Position numbers and translations under genes: made by a program. From positions 806,001 to 870,000 of the forward strand of contig JAALGY010000004.1 of assembly GCA_032358165.1 (NCBI GenBank): 64,000 bases of DNA. The letters run 5' to 3'. The DNA is from Diplosphaera chodatii. Its lineage: Eukaryota; Chlorophyta; Trebouxiophyceae; Prasiolales; Stichococcaceae. The notes under the pieces are model-generated. The model did not search any database and was not told the DNA's origin. It saw nothing but the letters and a program-made list of their open reading frames with translations. Positions 11,486 through 23,379 of the stretch are shown piece after piece (within the stretch, counting starts at the first letter, position 1; each line of letters starts with the position of its first letter).

Positions 11486-14400
11486 CTACACAGAGTTGTT
11501 GTAGTTGTCGCAGCCCATGTCGCGCAGCGCTGCCGAGCCTACGTCCCCACACGCCGAAGGGAAGTTGGCCTTTGCATTGCGGAGGGCCGCCTCAGCACCA
11601 GCAGCTATAGCAGCCTGCATGACACGGTCGCCGCCTGATCGGTCACATGAAAAATTGTTGGTGACCAGGGCAGCAACTCCCGTTCATGCACCAGAACGCT
11701 ATGCATGAGCTGCTTGCATCTGCGTGCAGTTGACAGCAGCTCTTCCCAGTGCGGCTTGCGCCGATCCGCAAGCGGCCACCTGCTACCTCAGGCATGTGAT
11801 CACCACGTGCAGGTGGTGCACCCCTGACGACAAGATATAAATACTAGATGATACCAGACACCTGTCAGGATGCAGCTGTGTAACTGAGAGTGGACTGGAC
11901 GAGCTGTCATGTGGGCAGGCTCACCGGCCGCAGGTCCGGGGACCGGGCGCAGATGTTACGCACCGCCATGCAGCCCTGCCGCTGCACCGCCGCCGACTTT
12001 GGGTTGTCAGCATGCGCGTTCATGGCCTGCATGCAAGCGCCGCACGTCACACTGCGGGGTTTGCAAGGAGGTGTCAGCCTTACAGAAAAAGTACCGAATG
12101 ACAAAGTACGGAGGTCATGCGCAACCAGCAGCAAGAAGCAGCAGCAGCAGCGGCGGCGGCGGCGGCGGCTCACATCCACGATGGCATTCAGGCAGCCGGC
12201 TTCCACCGCAGCTGCAGCGTTGTCCGGAATCCGCAGCGTCATCGCCACCACGAGCCCGAACACCTGGCGGTGCAAGGTGACGACCGTCAGTCCCAGCCCC
12301 GTGACGTGCTGCCCGCCAGGGGGCCAGCCTTTTGCACAGCAGCTTGCACAGCAACATCTCGAAGGAACCCAAGCATGCAGGGCGACCTGCAGCTGTGGCA
12401 GCACGGTCAGCAGCCAGATCCAGCATTGCTGTCGCTGAGACCTTTGGCGGGCTGAGTGTCACGCCGCAAGCCCACCTGCTCCAGGACTGGCATGCTGGCA
12501 GGATGGGCCGCGGCGGTGGCCTGCACCAGCTGGAAGCCGCCGGCCGCCGCGAGCGCCGCCTTGACCGCGTCGCGGTTGGCCAGCTGCCGGCACAGGCCCA
12601 CCGCTGCAGACACATGGCATTGCGCTTCATGAGGTGCGCTTCATGACGCCACTCAACGGCTCATCGTAGGATTGCATCTGCCTGAGAGGGTTGCTTGTGC
12701 ACAGTACACAGCATGGCTGCTGCAACGCACAATACCTGCCGCTGTGACTTGCTGGGAGCTGAGGCGGCGGCGCCACAGCGTGACTGCCGCGTCAAGGCCG
12801 CCTGCCTCCTCTATATCCTGCCGATGCACCATGCTTGACATCAGGGAACGGTGCATCCTGCTGTCTGATGATGCGTTTGCCAAGTCATCGCGCAGCATTA
12901 TAACATACAGGTGGCAAAGAAAATTGCTGTTAAATGTGGCCACATCGGTCGACATGCCTTGCAGATGTCGTCGTTGGCGGCCAGGGCCTTTATGGCTCCG
13001 CACAACGCCACGGCCACCTCTGTCTGTCCACCCTGCAGCGGCCCCGGCCCACCCTGCAGCGATCCCTCGCCGCGCTCTGCGCCGCCTTGCGCCCCCTGCT
13101 GGCCGTTGTGTCCATGTGTGGCGCTGCCGCTGCTTCCTGCATCTGCTGCGACGCTGCTTCCTGCATCTGCTGCGACGCGCCGCAGCAGCGGCACGAGCGT
13201 CGAGACGCCCCGGCCGTCGATGCTGCCGCCGTCTGCTGCCAGGCCCCGCGCATTCTGAAACGCCCTGCAGAAGACAGACGCATCAGCATCGGCGGCGCTC
13301 CTGGAGCGGCCCCTATGTGCTTGGCTGAACAGCAAGTGCCTGAGAACCCAGTGTTGACTTCCATTGCGCAGCAAGCATCCATTGCGCGGCAGAACGCCAG
13401 ACAGGCCCCTGCAGGCAAGTTGACTGGCTGCAAGACCTTGACGATGGCCTGTGGGCCCTGCTGCAAAGACTGCAATGCCTACACCCGATCCCGCCGCAGT
13501 GCGGGTGCGGCAGACTTGCGGTGCGTCGCAGCAGGGCGCGGCGGGCGGGACCGGCATTGCAGGAAGCAGGAAGCAGGATGCGGGAAGCGAACCTGCCGCC
13601 GGGGACCCTGCCGCCGGGCACGTCCAGCGGCCGGGCGTCATCCGAGACGCACAGGGCGCAGATCATCGCGCACACCCCTGCACATTATTGGGCATCCGTC
13701 CTCCTTCCATACAGGTAGCATGCAACAAATGGGCTGGGGTGCGTATGAATGCCGCTGCCACTGTCTGGCCCAGCACTGCAACGAATACGAACGGCACTGC
13801 ACCCTAAGCATGTGACACGAACACATGGGCAATCAAGTGCTGGCTGCGGTCAGTGGCCGTCAGTTTGCTTTTGTACGCCATGACCTGGAGCGACTGTGCA
13901 AGGCTGAATGCTGTTCAGGCGGGCACCTGTGATGAGCCTGGAGCTGGGCTGCTGGTCCCCGCTTCCGGCATCCGCCGCCGGCCGCAGCGCCGTCATCAGC
14001 GCCGCCGCCAGCCCGCAGTCCACAACAAGGCACTTGTTGTCCTCGTGGCCCGCGGCGGCGGCGGCGGCCGCGTGCGCCGCCTCCGCCGCCACCGCCCCGC
14101 CGCCTGCGGGGCCACAGCCCGCTCTCGGTCCAAACCCCAGCAGCAGCTGCCCTCGACATGCAGGCCAGCCGGCAGCTCGTCGGCACGGCATGCAGGCGCC
14201 CCTCGGGTTTTGTGCAACAGCTCGTGGCACCTGCAACAGCGGGAGCCTACCCTGCCGGCCCTGCGCCGCGTCCAGCAGCAGCAGCAGGACGCGCGGCCCG
14301 CCGCCCGCCTCAAAGGCGTCCCGGCAGGCGCCCCCCTGCAGCGCCGCCGCCAGCGCCTGCGCGCAGGGCAGTCTGCTGACCAGTGTGCTGGCTGAGCATC

Positions 14401-15841
14401 CTGTCATCGTGGCAGCGCCCGCAGACGCCCGCCTGCTGGTGGGCGGGTGCAATGAGAGGTACCCATCGAACTTCGCTGGTCACTCCTGTGGCATCTCATT
14501 GCTTTTCCCCAGCAGGCGCACCTTCCGCTGTACTTCGCCGAGGTACGGAGTGCAGATTGGAAACGCTAGTCGGTCAGTCACCTTGCAGGTCTGGGCAGCT
14601 GAAGACGGCACGTCGCCTCCTGACACCGCCGCATCCTGCGCCAGGCGTGACAGCTGCTGCGCTGCATCCAGCAGCGCCGCCACGGCCCCCTTCTGCCCCG
14701 CAACTGCAAGATCATTGCCGCCTCAGGTGATGGAGGGTCGTGAGTGAAGCTCGGCTGTCATGAACAGGCGTGCTCAGCGTTGCCACCCGCCACCCCGAAA
14801 TTGCACACGCCATCTGCTGGGTCAGCAGCCCATACCGGCTGCGGCCAGGCTGTGATCGTGCATGTTCGCAGCCAACTCCTCACACACGGACCCGCCATCC
14901 GCTGCCGCACTCCACCTGCTTGCTGGCCATGCTGCTTTCGATGGGCTGCTCCCCGCACAATTCCATACGGGCGTCGGTGCAGCACGCAGCAGCGCGGGCT
15001 GAGCGCTGCACACCTGCCAGCGCCTCTGCGTCGCGCGCTGGCAGCGCGCCCAGCAGCGCGGCCAGCGCCGCCGGCAGGCCAGCGCCAGCCACGCCCCCAG
15101 CGGGCAGCGCCGCTGCCGCCGCTTCCAGCTGCCGCACCGCCACCGCCACAGGGTGCCTGCATGCATCGGCGCCTCTCAGGCAAAGCAGCACTGGAAGCCG
15201 CCACAGCATGCACATAACATCATGAACGCCGCTGATTCTGGCACACGCTCAGACGCAAGTGTCGCGTAGCGTTGCAACTTGGCTGCCTGTGCACTGCTGT
15301 GCGCAACTGCCATCGGTGCACTCACGTGTCAAGGTCCACGCCACCAGCCCGCTTGATGATGCCAGTCAGGTCGACACCCTGCATGGCAGCGGGAAGATGA
15401 CTCAGCAAACCGGTGTTTGGGTTTGTCAGCAGCTGAAGTGACCACCTGCAGCCAAGTCGGGCCGTGGCATGCCGCACACCTGCATCTCAAACTCGCGCAC
15501 CGCGCTGCTGACCGCCTCGTCCGCCTGCATCGCGGCACACCACACAAGTTCGATTACTCAACGCTGCACGGATGCATGCATGCAGCTGCTGCTGCATGCT
15601 GTTGACACGTCATGCAGCGGCTGCCGCATGCAGGTGACCCTTGTGGTGGATTCCTGTGGCTCACCTCCATCTCAAACTCGTCGATGTTCTCCTGCACTGC
15701 TGCATCGAACGTCTCCTGCGAGGCAGACATACTGTCGATGAACCACTGATGCTTGAACCATGTGGGAGCAAGGTTGTTCAGTGCCGACATGTGGCTAACG
15801 GTCGCGCTCACCTGCGCGATCCTCGTCTTCGCAGGAGGCAT
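11486..15841 (-). CDS. Armadillo repeat-containing protein 6 homologue (ARMC6-like, multi-exon)
   Basis: Exon 1 (15841-15812) encodes MPPAKTRIAQ and exon 2 (15715-15665) continues ETFDAAVQENIDEFEME. This junction reproduces the conserved ARMC6 N-terminus. The next exons give QADEAVSSAVREFEMQ and GVDLTGIIKRAGGVDLDT. Armadillo-type helical segments follow: ALAAALQGGACRDAFEAGG (about 14350), LCGAIKALAANDDICKA (about 13000), VAMTLRIPDNAAAAVEAGC (about 12250) and SAAVQRQGCMAVRNICARSP (about 11980). The last exon ends GSAALRDMGCDNYNNSV with TAG at 11488-11486, which aligns with the ARMC6 end (AALRDLGC). Armadillo repeats form a scaffold for protein binding; the partner cannot be read from sequence. 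The splice donor near 13176 sits at the start of an exact 24-bp tandem duplication. One intron opens with a CAG/CGG microsatellite (about 12137-12170). Confidence 0.87.
12137..12170. repeat. CAG/CGG trinucleotide microsatellite at the start of an ARMC6-like intron
   Basis: About five AGC/CAG units run into about six CGG units. On the minus strand the tract follows directly after the donor of the LRIPDNAAAAVEAGC exon, so it lies in the intron and not in coding sequence. Confidence 0.7.
13129..13176 (-). repeat. Exact 2 x 24-bp tandem repeat beginning at a splice donor
   Basis: The unit GCTGCTTCCTGCATCTGCTG plus four bases occurs at 13129-13152 and 13153-13176. On the minus strand each copy begins with GT exactly after the exon end (PLLRR), so the donor is duplicated. 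The unit is 8 codons in frame, so use of the inner donor would add VAADAGSS without a frameshift. Confidence 0.85.
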
Positions 15842-16606
15842 GCTGGCTCAGCAGTGACTTCTAAAGCCTGTTGGATGCGGGACACTGTTGTGCTTCGTCG
15901 CACATAATGAGTGTTTTACGTGGAGCTGGGCAGATGGATCACCATTGTGCAAATTGGGAATGTGGCGATGGCGGTGTTGATATACTCAGGCGGACTCTGT
16001 ATCAGCATGCTGAGTGTTCATATGTACGGTGTATCAAGCAACAATGGCAGGCCGGAGGCCGCATCGCAAACTTGCATCTGGCGCTCAAATTCGGGCTGGG
16101 TCTGCAGCCGTGAATTGAATTGGTTTCGGGGTCTGCGAGGGGTTCACGCGTAGACGCGTTCACCCCAGCGCGGTTACTCATCCAGGCCGCAGCACCTTCG
16201 CGCCGGTTGCCGAGGTCCAGCTAGCCTCACGTGCGCTGACAGGCAGGTTTCGCGGCAGCTGTGGACCTACTTGCGATCACTCCGGTTGGTCTGATACACA
16301 GCGGGCTTGCCAAAAGCCGCAGCTGGCCCGCTGATTTTGTGAGCGAGAACCGCTTAGGTGCTGTTGGCAACAGGAGCTTGCGACAACAGGGCCGCATTGG
16401 TCACCGTCTGGCAGCGGCAGCGCCTCAGCTGCCGTGATGTATCCAACGTCTCGTTGTTCAGGTGACGCTGCCTGACATTCGTGCTGCTGCTGCAGCCTGA
16501 TCCGCGGTGGTAGACTTGCACACAACTTCTGGTTGTCGTTTACCCATGGCTTGCTGTGTCCAAAACCGCAGGGTTGCTCGGGGGTAACGCGGTAAGAGAC
16601 GACAAC
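15842..16606. promoter_or_regulatory. Divergent intergenic region: shared promoter of the ARMC6-like and BASS4-like genes
   Basis: The two genes start back to back across 765 bp. The stretch is lower in GC than the flanking exons and has no coding signal. No TATA box is evident. A short GGGGTTCACGCG tag ACGCGTTCACCCC element (about 16138-16165) is an imperfect inverted or direct repeat of uncertain meaning. Confidence 0.45.
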
Positions 16607-19600
16607 ATGCTACAGCAGCGGTCAGGACTACAATCCGTGCAGAATCTTCGGCAACACCAGGCAAACCGACAGCGCCGCATCGCTCGGCGGCTTCTGCACA
16701 CAGGCCGGGTGCAGACAGTGGCGGCTGCTGGCAGCGGCGCTGGAGGCAGCAGGGAACCAGCGTCAGGCATGCAGGCCGCGATCGGTGGCGTCGGCGCCCG
16801 TGTCGAGCAGACAGCACAGCAGCTGCGGGACACGCTGAACGGCAGCCCTGCCGGCGGCGGCAGCTCAGGTGCCAGGCCGCAGCGCGGCAAGCGGCGGCGC
16901 GACAGCCGGAAACTGCGGCAGCTCGAAGCCGACGCCGCCGAGAACCTGGCGGTGGCGAAGCGGGCGCTGGCGGAGGCCGGCCGCGCCGGCGCCGCCGCCA
17001 GCTTCGAGCGTGCCAAGCAGGATCTGGGCAAGACGGTGCAGCTGGCGATCAAGCACCGCCACAGGGCGGCCGACGCGCTGCGGCGGCCTGACAGCGGCGG
17101 CGGCGTCCGCTCAGTCACAGCCCGGGCGGGCAACGGCAGCAGCGGGGCTGACGTGGATGGCGACAGCCGAGGCAGTGATGACAGCAGCAGCGGCGGGCTG
17201 CTCAGTACTGTGCTGAGCCGCTTCCGCAGCAGCAGCAAAGACGCCAGCAGCAGCAGTGCAGCAGTCGAGCAAGCTGGGAACAAGAAGACTGGCGGCAGCG
17301 GCAGCGAACCCAGCGACGGCAGCATCGATGGGCTGCTCCCAGGCATCCTTGGCCGCTGGCGCGGCAGCGGTGGCAGCAATGGTGCCGCAGATGCCAGCAA
17401 CGGCCCCGGCGGTGAGGCAGGCGCAGACCAGCCGGGCGGCGGCGGCAGCGGGCGCCTGTCGGGCGTCTTCAGCCGCCTGCGCAGCAGCATTGACGGCAGC
17501 GCCAACGGCGGCGCCGGCGAGGCAGGCGGCGCTGCGCGCAGAGGAGCTGACAATAGCAGCGACGGCGGCAGCGGTGGCACCGACGGCGGGCCGCTCGGTG
17601 TCCTCAGTCGCTGGGGGAGCAGTAACAGTGACAGCAGTGGCGGCAGCGGCGGTGGCGATGCGAGCGAGGATGCAGGCGGCGGGGCCGGCGGGTCGTACGG
17701 CCTGGTCCCCAAGCTGCGGCAGCGCGCCAGCAAGGTCAGCTTTGTTCTGGTGTCTTGCTGGCTGCCCTGCGACGCACCACGCTGGGCCAGTGCTGTGCCG
17801 CAGCTGGGCATGCGCTTCAGGTGTGCGGACACGAGGCTGCCGGCGGCGCCAGGCACGGCAGTGGGGCAGTCTTGCGGACATATAAGCATTGGCAGCTCAG
17901 GACCATCAGCATCAGCATCCTGATGCTGCACCCGACACCCGCCTGACATGCTGAGGCCTACACATGCGCGTGCTGCAAGTCGCGGATGTGCTGGGCAACT
18001 CCGCGTCGCAGGGCGGCGCGGGCCTCCTGGACGCCGCCGGGGCCCAGCTGTCGAGCGCGGGCGAGCGGCTGCAGCGCGCCGCCGACAGTCTGCCCCTCAG
18101 GTGGGCGCCCCGGCGCTCGTCAACACCCTGTCAACATCCTCACCGCAGCCAGCGGCTGTGCGCGCCCCTGCAGCAGCGGCGCCTTGCTGCAGCCGTGTGC
18201 CGCGCCTTGGTCGCAGCGCCTGTCACAGCGGCGCCACCACTGTCTGGTCGCAACACTCGGTCCCGGACCCCACAGAGCTCAGGAGCCTGCGCTGCCAGTC
18301 CAACCCCACTCATGACATCCAAGTTGCATGCTGCAGCGATGGTGACGGCCGGGAGGCGGACGCGGCGTCGGCGCAGGAGCTGCGGGGCGACGAGTCGGGC
18401 GTCGGCATGGCGGCCGGGGCGCGCGTGTCCCTGGACCGGGTGGAGCGGCACCGGCTGCCGGCCGCGCTGCTGGCGGCGCTGCTCGCCGGGTGGGCGAACA
18501 CAGCAGTGCAGTGTCATCCCAGCACAGAGACATGTGGTTCTGTCATGCTGGCCTGACGTACCATGCGTAGCATGGTCGTTGCATGCATGCGCTGGCGGCG
18601 CTGCGTGCGGTGAGAGCACTCAAGGCCAAAGGCTGGCCGACCCCCGTCATGAGGCACTGACACGAGGCACATGCTGGGCAGCGAAGCGCGTGGAAGTGCA
18701 CGGCCCATGCTGATTGATCCTGGTCAGCTCAGCAAAGGCCTGCAGACCGGTTTGTGTGCGTCGGCAGGTGCCTGAGGCCGGAGTGGGGCGCGGCCGTGCC
18801 GTTCGGGGGGCCCTGGCTGCAGGCCGCGCTGCTGGCCGGCGTGTTCTTCCTGTATGGTGAGCTCCAAGCGTGCTGACTGCCAATGCCCTCTTTCTGGGGC
18901 TTGCCGGCGCCCTCAGGGCTCAGAGGCATATCCAGCCTGCCTGCTTGCATGGATGCGACCCCTGCATTTCTGTCTGCATGCCCGTTCAAGGGCTCTTCAA
19001 AACGACAGGCTTTCCCAAGCCGCCCCGGGCAAAGTGCGGCGCATAGGTCAGTCCAGCTCAGCTGGACTGCAATGCTTGCAGGCCTGAACTTTGGGCGCAC
19101 GGCGCTGTTCGCCGGTGACGCGCTGTACGCCTGGGGCAGCCTGGCGCTGCAGCACGCCAACAACCTGCGCCACCGGTGCGCTTTGCAGGGTTTCGTCGGG
19201 CAGCTGCAGCTGGGACGCTGAATGCCAGCCAGCGTGGCGCCCGTACAGCACAGCAAACAGCAACGCGCCCTGCACGCCGCTCCTGACGCACCTGTTCTGA
19301 TTTGATGGCTGGTGTTCAGCGTAAATAGATCTCTGCGCCACAGCAGATGTCAGCGGCGCTGATGCGCGGCTCTGAGGCTGCCGCGACCACCCCCCGCCTG
19401 CAGGTACATCTGGCCCCGCTCGGAGCTGCAGTCGACCATGCGGGAGCTGAAGCTGCAGTCCAAGAGCAGCGTGCTGGTGCTGCAGGTGCTGCTGCCGTGA
19501 TGCCCCTGCACTATGCACTGGTGCAGCTTTTGTCGCTGCTGCTTCGGCATCGAAGATGCTCAGGCGCTGCACCGCTTCTCTCGGGCGCAGCAGCCACCGC

Positions 19601-21963
19601 AAGTGTGGCACGCCCGCCAACCGCCGCTGTCTACTGCCCACTCAGCAGGGCGCCGCTCATGCGTCCCCTGCACCGCCGCTCTTGACTGCTACAGGGGGTG
19701 GAGTCGCGGCGGGGCGAGGCCGCCAAGGCCCTGCTCAGCTGGCCGGCGGCGCTGTGGGTCGCCGCCTCCTCTCTGCTGCTGTCCCCCCTGGCGGCGCTGT
19801 CCGTCAGGGCGATGCCGCTGGCGGGCGCGGCCCCGGGGCTGGCGCTGGGCCTGGCCGCCTGGTACTGCGTGCCGACCACGCTGTCGCGCAGCATCGCGCT
19901 CACCGAGGTGCTGCGCCGTGTCTGTGGATCGGTGATGTGGCTGGCTCGGACCCGGCGCCGGTGTCGCGCACCCCAAGCTTGCACGCGCCTTTGCTGTGCC
20001 GGGCTGCATGCTCGCAGGCAGCCTTGTGCGTCAGCAGCAGCCCTGCGCCTATGCTTTTTCTACAGGAAAAGCCACACTCTGACGTCTGTGCGGTTTTCCC
20101 ACCCTGCAGCGGGCGGGCGGCAACACGGCCTTCGCGCTGCTCACCGCGGTGGGCGCCAACATCGCTGCGCTGGCCACGGTGCCGCTGCTGGCGGGGCCCC
20201 TGCTGCAGGGGCTGCTGCCCCGGGGCTGCGCCGTGCCGCCGCCCGGCATCGTGCTGGCGGCGCTGCTGCGGCTGTGCGTGCTGCCGCTGGCGGCGGGCGT
20301 GGCGGCCCGCCGCTGCCTCCCAGGTGTGGAGCAGCAGGACAGCCCCAGACTTCGACCATATCAGCTTGCGTGCGCCCCCTGCCACAGTGCGCGGCGCCCC
20401 TGCCGAGATGTGGAGCAGCCCCTTGGCCTGGCGCCTGCGGTGGCCGGGAATTTTTTGCCGTCCGGCATGGCTCCGGCTGCTGGGCTTTGTCAGCAACGCT
20501 AGAAGAACTGTTGCCCCTTCACAACCCACTGGTATTCTGGGGCTTCACCAGCAGACATGAATGCCAATGCACTGCTCGTTGTGCTGCAGCGGTGGCGGAG
20601 GCGGTGGACAGTCACAGCCGGCCGCTGAGCTACGCGGGCACGGCGGCGCTGGCGGCGGCCGCGTGGCTCGCCATCAGCCGCGGGCTGGCCGCGCCCGGCG
20701 CCGCCCCCGTGCCGCCGCTGATGCTGCTGAAGGTGCCGACTGCCTGGCATCACCCTGCCGTCCCCAAAACTGGCAGTAATGGCTGTGCGCCTGAGTGTTA
20801 AGCTGCGCTGGAGCCAGCGGCTGCGGCGCCGGCAGCGGCGGTCCCAGATGCCTCTGCCAACATGGCAGACAGGCCAAGCGGCTCGGACCACTCACTCCGC
20901 GGAAGCTGACGGTCTGCCCCGGCGCCTGCCTGCAGATCGCGGCGGCGGCGGCGGCGGCGCACGCCGCGTTCCTGGGCCTCAACACCCTGGTGGTCCACAG
21001 GTGCCGGCTGGGCGGCAACGACGAGCCGGAGTCCTACCTGTACGAGGGGTCCGCCTTCGACGAGGAGGCGCACCAGGCGCAAGGTGCTGCTCCTGTCTGC
21101 CAGCGGCTCAGGGTTTAGGGTTTGTTGGTTTCCAGCGTCGCAGGTGCACGTGCGGACGCTGCTGCGTCCTGCTGCAACGGCAGTTCTGCACTGTGCGCGA
21201 GCTGAGCAGCGTCACGGGCTGCAGGGCTGCATGGCTTGCAGCTACCGTACAGCACACACATGCCATTGCGTGTGTGTTCTCACTTCCAAACCAGTTGACA
21301 GTTTTCAGGAGTTGTGAGGTGCTGAGTCAGCCGGTGGCGCATGGCACATCGGCGGGCGCTGACTCCAACATGCTGCTCCGCCCCACCCTGCAGCGCTGGC
21401 GGTGGAACGGGCGGCGGTCATCGTGGCCTCGCAGAAGACGCTGCCGGCGGCGCTGGCGCTGGTGGGCCTGTTCTGCACCTCAGGTGCGGTCGGTGCTGCG
21501 CCTTGCGCCCCTTTGAAGCACCCGCAGCTGGGGTGGTCGATTGGCGGCCTGCTGCATGAAGCTGGGGGCAGCAGCTGCAGCTGCATGGCCAGCCTGCAGC
21601 ACTGCGTCGCTGTCCATGGCTATGCAGGACCTTCACGCTTACTCGCCGGCAATTCCGGCTCGTGCTGACGCTGGGTCACTGAGATCTGATCATCGTGAAC
21701 CCTGGGCAGGCGGCGCCGGCGCCAGCGGCACCGCGCTGTGGCTCGCGACGGGCGGCGGCAGCGCGGGCAGCGGCGCGGCGCTGTGCGGCGCCGCCACCGC
21801 CGCCGCGGTGGCCGCGCACCTGGCGCAGACGGCGGTGGACTCCGCCACGGGGTGGGCCTGGCTGCGCCTCGACCCCGGGGCGGCCAAAACCGCCGAGCGC
21901 ACGCGCAAGGCGGCGAAAAAGGCGGGGTTCGGCGGCGACGACTCGGCGCTCACCACCGCGTGA
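16607..21963 (+). CDS. BASS4/SLC10A7-like sodium/metabolite symporter with a long disordered, motif-repeat N-terminal region
   Basis: The first exon is very long. The first in-frame ATG at 16607 gives MLQQRSGLQSVQNLRQHQAN, Arg-rich and acid-poor like a plastid transit peptide. A charged helical segment follows (QLEADAAENLAVAKRALAEA), then about 200 residues of Gly/Ser-rich sequence carrying four similar motifs (GLLSTVLSRFRSS, GLLPGILGRWRGS, GRLSGVFSRLRSS, GPLGVLSRWGSS). Exons from 18335 onward encode a bile-acid-symporter fold: WPAALWVAASSLLLSPLAAL, LAAWYCVPTTLSRSIALTEV, NTAFALLTAVGANIAALATV and the family hallmark VASQKTLPAALALVGLF near 21425. The stop is TGA 21961-21963. Plant BASS4 and animal SLC10A7 are the closest families I know. 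I could phase the exons from 17.98 kb onward, but the intron joining the disordered exon (probable donor AAG|GTCAGC at 17734) to the next exon is unresolved. Two adjacent genes remain possible. Confidence 0.72.
17195..17735 (+). repeat. Four spaced copies of an L-x-x-V-L-S-R-[FWL]-[RG]-S-S motif in a Gly/Ser-rich disordered segment
   Basis: Copies begin near 17195, 17330, 17450 and 17588, that is 40-46 residues apart. A weaker fifth (YGLVPKLRQRAS) is near 17693. The linkers between copies are Gly/Ser/Asp/Ala runs without conservation while the motif is kept, which indicates selection on the motif. The pattern resembles multivalent linker proteins. Confidence 0.7.
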
Positions 21964-23379
21964 AGACGACCGCACTTGCCATGAAGATAGGGCACGAAGT
22001 CAGGTGCCCAGGCGAAGTCTGTGCGAGCATCAGCAGCAGGCGAGTGCCAGGCTTCAGCAAGTGCACAGCCCTTGGTCCTTGAAGTACCTTGTCGGCCACG
22101 TTCGACAGGCGCAGTAGACATCGGGGACAGAACACAGCATCGGTCATCGGCACAGCACCTGCATCGTTCATTGGGTTGGTAAGTAGGTTTGCAGGCCAGG
22201 GTGTCTACCACCTGCGCCTGATGCAATCAGTTTTAAGGCCAGCAGACGTGCCGGCGGCACTGTCGGTCTGCAGCCCTGCTATGTCTCTGATGTCAAGGCT
22301 TCGTTCGGAAACGAAGTCGGTACCGCTGGCTGGGGAGCACTCCGTCAGCTGTGCATCTGCTCTGTGTCAGCACACCTGCCGGCTGTCATGTGGCTTGCTG
22401 GGTACGGTAGGCAAGTCTGCAACAGCATAGGCCAACTGTTACAGCAGCATTGTGGGACAAGTTGCCTGGCGTAACGCCAGGCAACTTGTCCCACACCAGA
22501 CAAGACGATCAAATTCGGGAGGAGTCAACCAAGCAACTGCAATCGTCTGGCATGAACATACCGCTGTTGCGAAAATAGTAGGCTGAGCCCCAGACCCCAG
22601 CAGAACGAATCAACAGGACATGCATACAGATGATGCACAGTCATGGCAGGAAAGGGAATGTATGCAGGGCGCCTGCGCCTGCGCTCGCGACCAGCGTCTC
22701 AAAACTTGCAAGTGCATGGCTCCGCACAAGCTACACGCGCCCGTGCATTGTGTCTGCGTCACAGGACGCCCTCTTGAAGTGCTCATAACGAGACCCAGCT
22801 CACTGGTGCTACCTCGCCATACTGCTTGGCCATCCTCAGGTGATGCTGTATACGAACACTTGAGAGGGGGCGCCGGTAAGCCCAGCCATTGGGGCACCCC
22901 TTGTGCGTCTGCTTGCTAGCATTGATCCGAACCACAACTGAAGCAGTGCTGTGCGCCCCATGAAGCGCCGCTGTGCCGCTATCGGGGGTTCTTGGTGTGA
23001 GCTTTTGTTCGCCGCCGTTCGTGTGGAATGCCCTCCGTCTGGTGGAGGGCATGTGTGTCTGCCATCTGGGATCAAATTTCCGGTGGTCATGTCTGTCCCT
23101 CCTGATGCTGCAGCCGGTCTGCACGCCTGCTCGATCGCTCGCAGCAGCAGGCAGCCGTCGTGTGCCCTCATCTGCGCGACTGCCCCGGGAGCCCCGCCGC
23201 GCCTGCCCGCCGCACAGCCGGCTGTGCTGGGTGCCACATCGCGGGCCACCGCCGGCGGCGGCCCGCGCGCCGCCCTGCTGCCCGCACCAGCCGCGCCGGC
23301 CCCCTAAAGCACGTAGGAGCTGCAGCTGCATGCTGAACTGGGTGGCGCGGCTGCCCCTGCTAGCGGCGCCCCCAGCAGC
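21964..23379. other. Convergent intergenic region (1.4 kb) between BASS4-like and GARP genes
   Basis: No gene is supported. It contains the perfect inverted repeat at 22451-22495 and a weak 9-bp stem (ATGCCCTCC...GGAGGGCAT) at about 23028-23053. A GC-rich stretch at 23140-23300 has open frames on both strands but no splice or family support. Confidence 0.45.
22451..22495. repeat. Perfect 22-bp inverted repeat with a 1-nt loop
   Basis: The left arm TGTGGGACAAGTTGCCTGGC followed by GT (22451-22472) is the exact reverse complement of 22474-22495, with a single A between. It lies in the intergenic region between two convergent genes and is not explained by any coding sequence. It could extrude as a cruciform or form a 45-nt RNA hairpin. 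Confidence 0.95.

Noticed and set aside
11831..11843. ATATAAATACTA as a TATA box
   Set aside because: It lies inside an intron of the ARMC6-like gene with no start codon or gene downstream on either strand.
16540..17949. 469-residue open frame on the minus strand opposite the motif-repeat exon
   Set aside because: It is Ser/Pro/Arg low-complexity caused by the complement of Gly/Ser codons. The plus strand has the transit-like leader, charged helix and conserved repeated motif.
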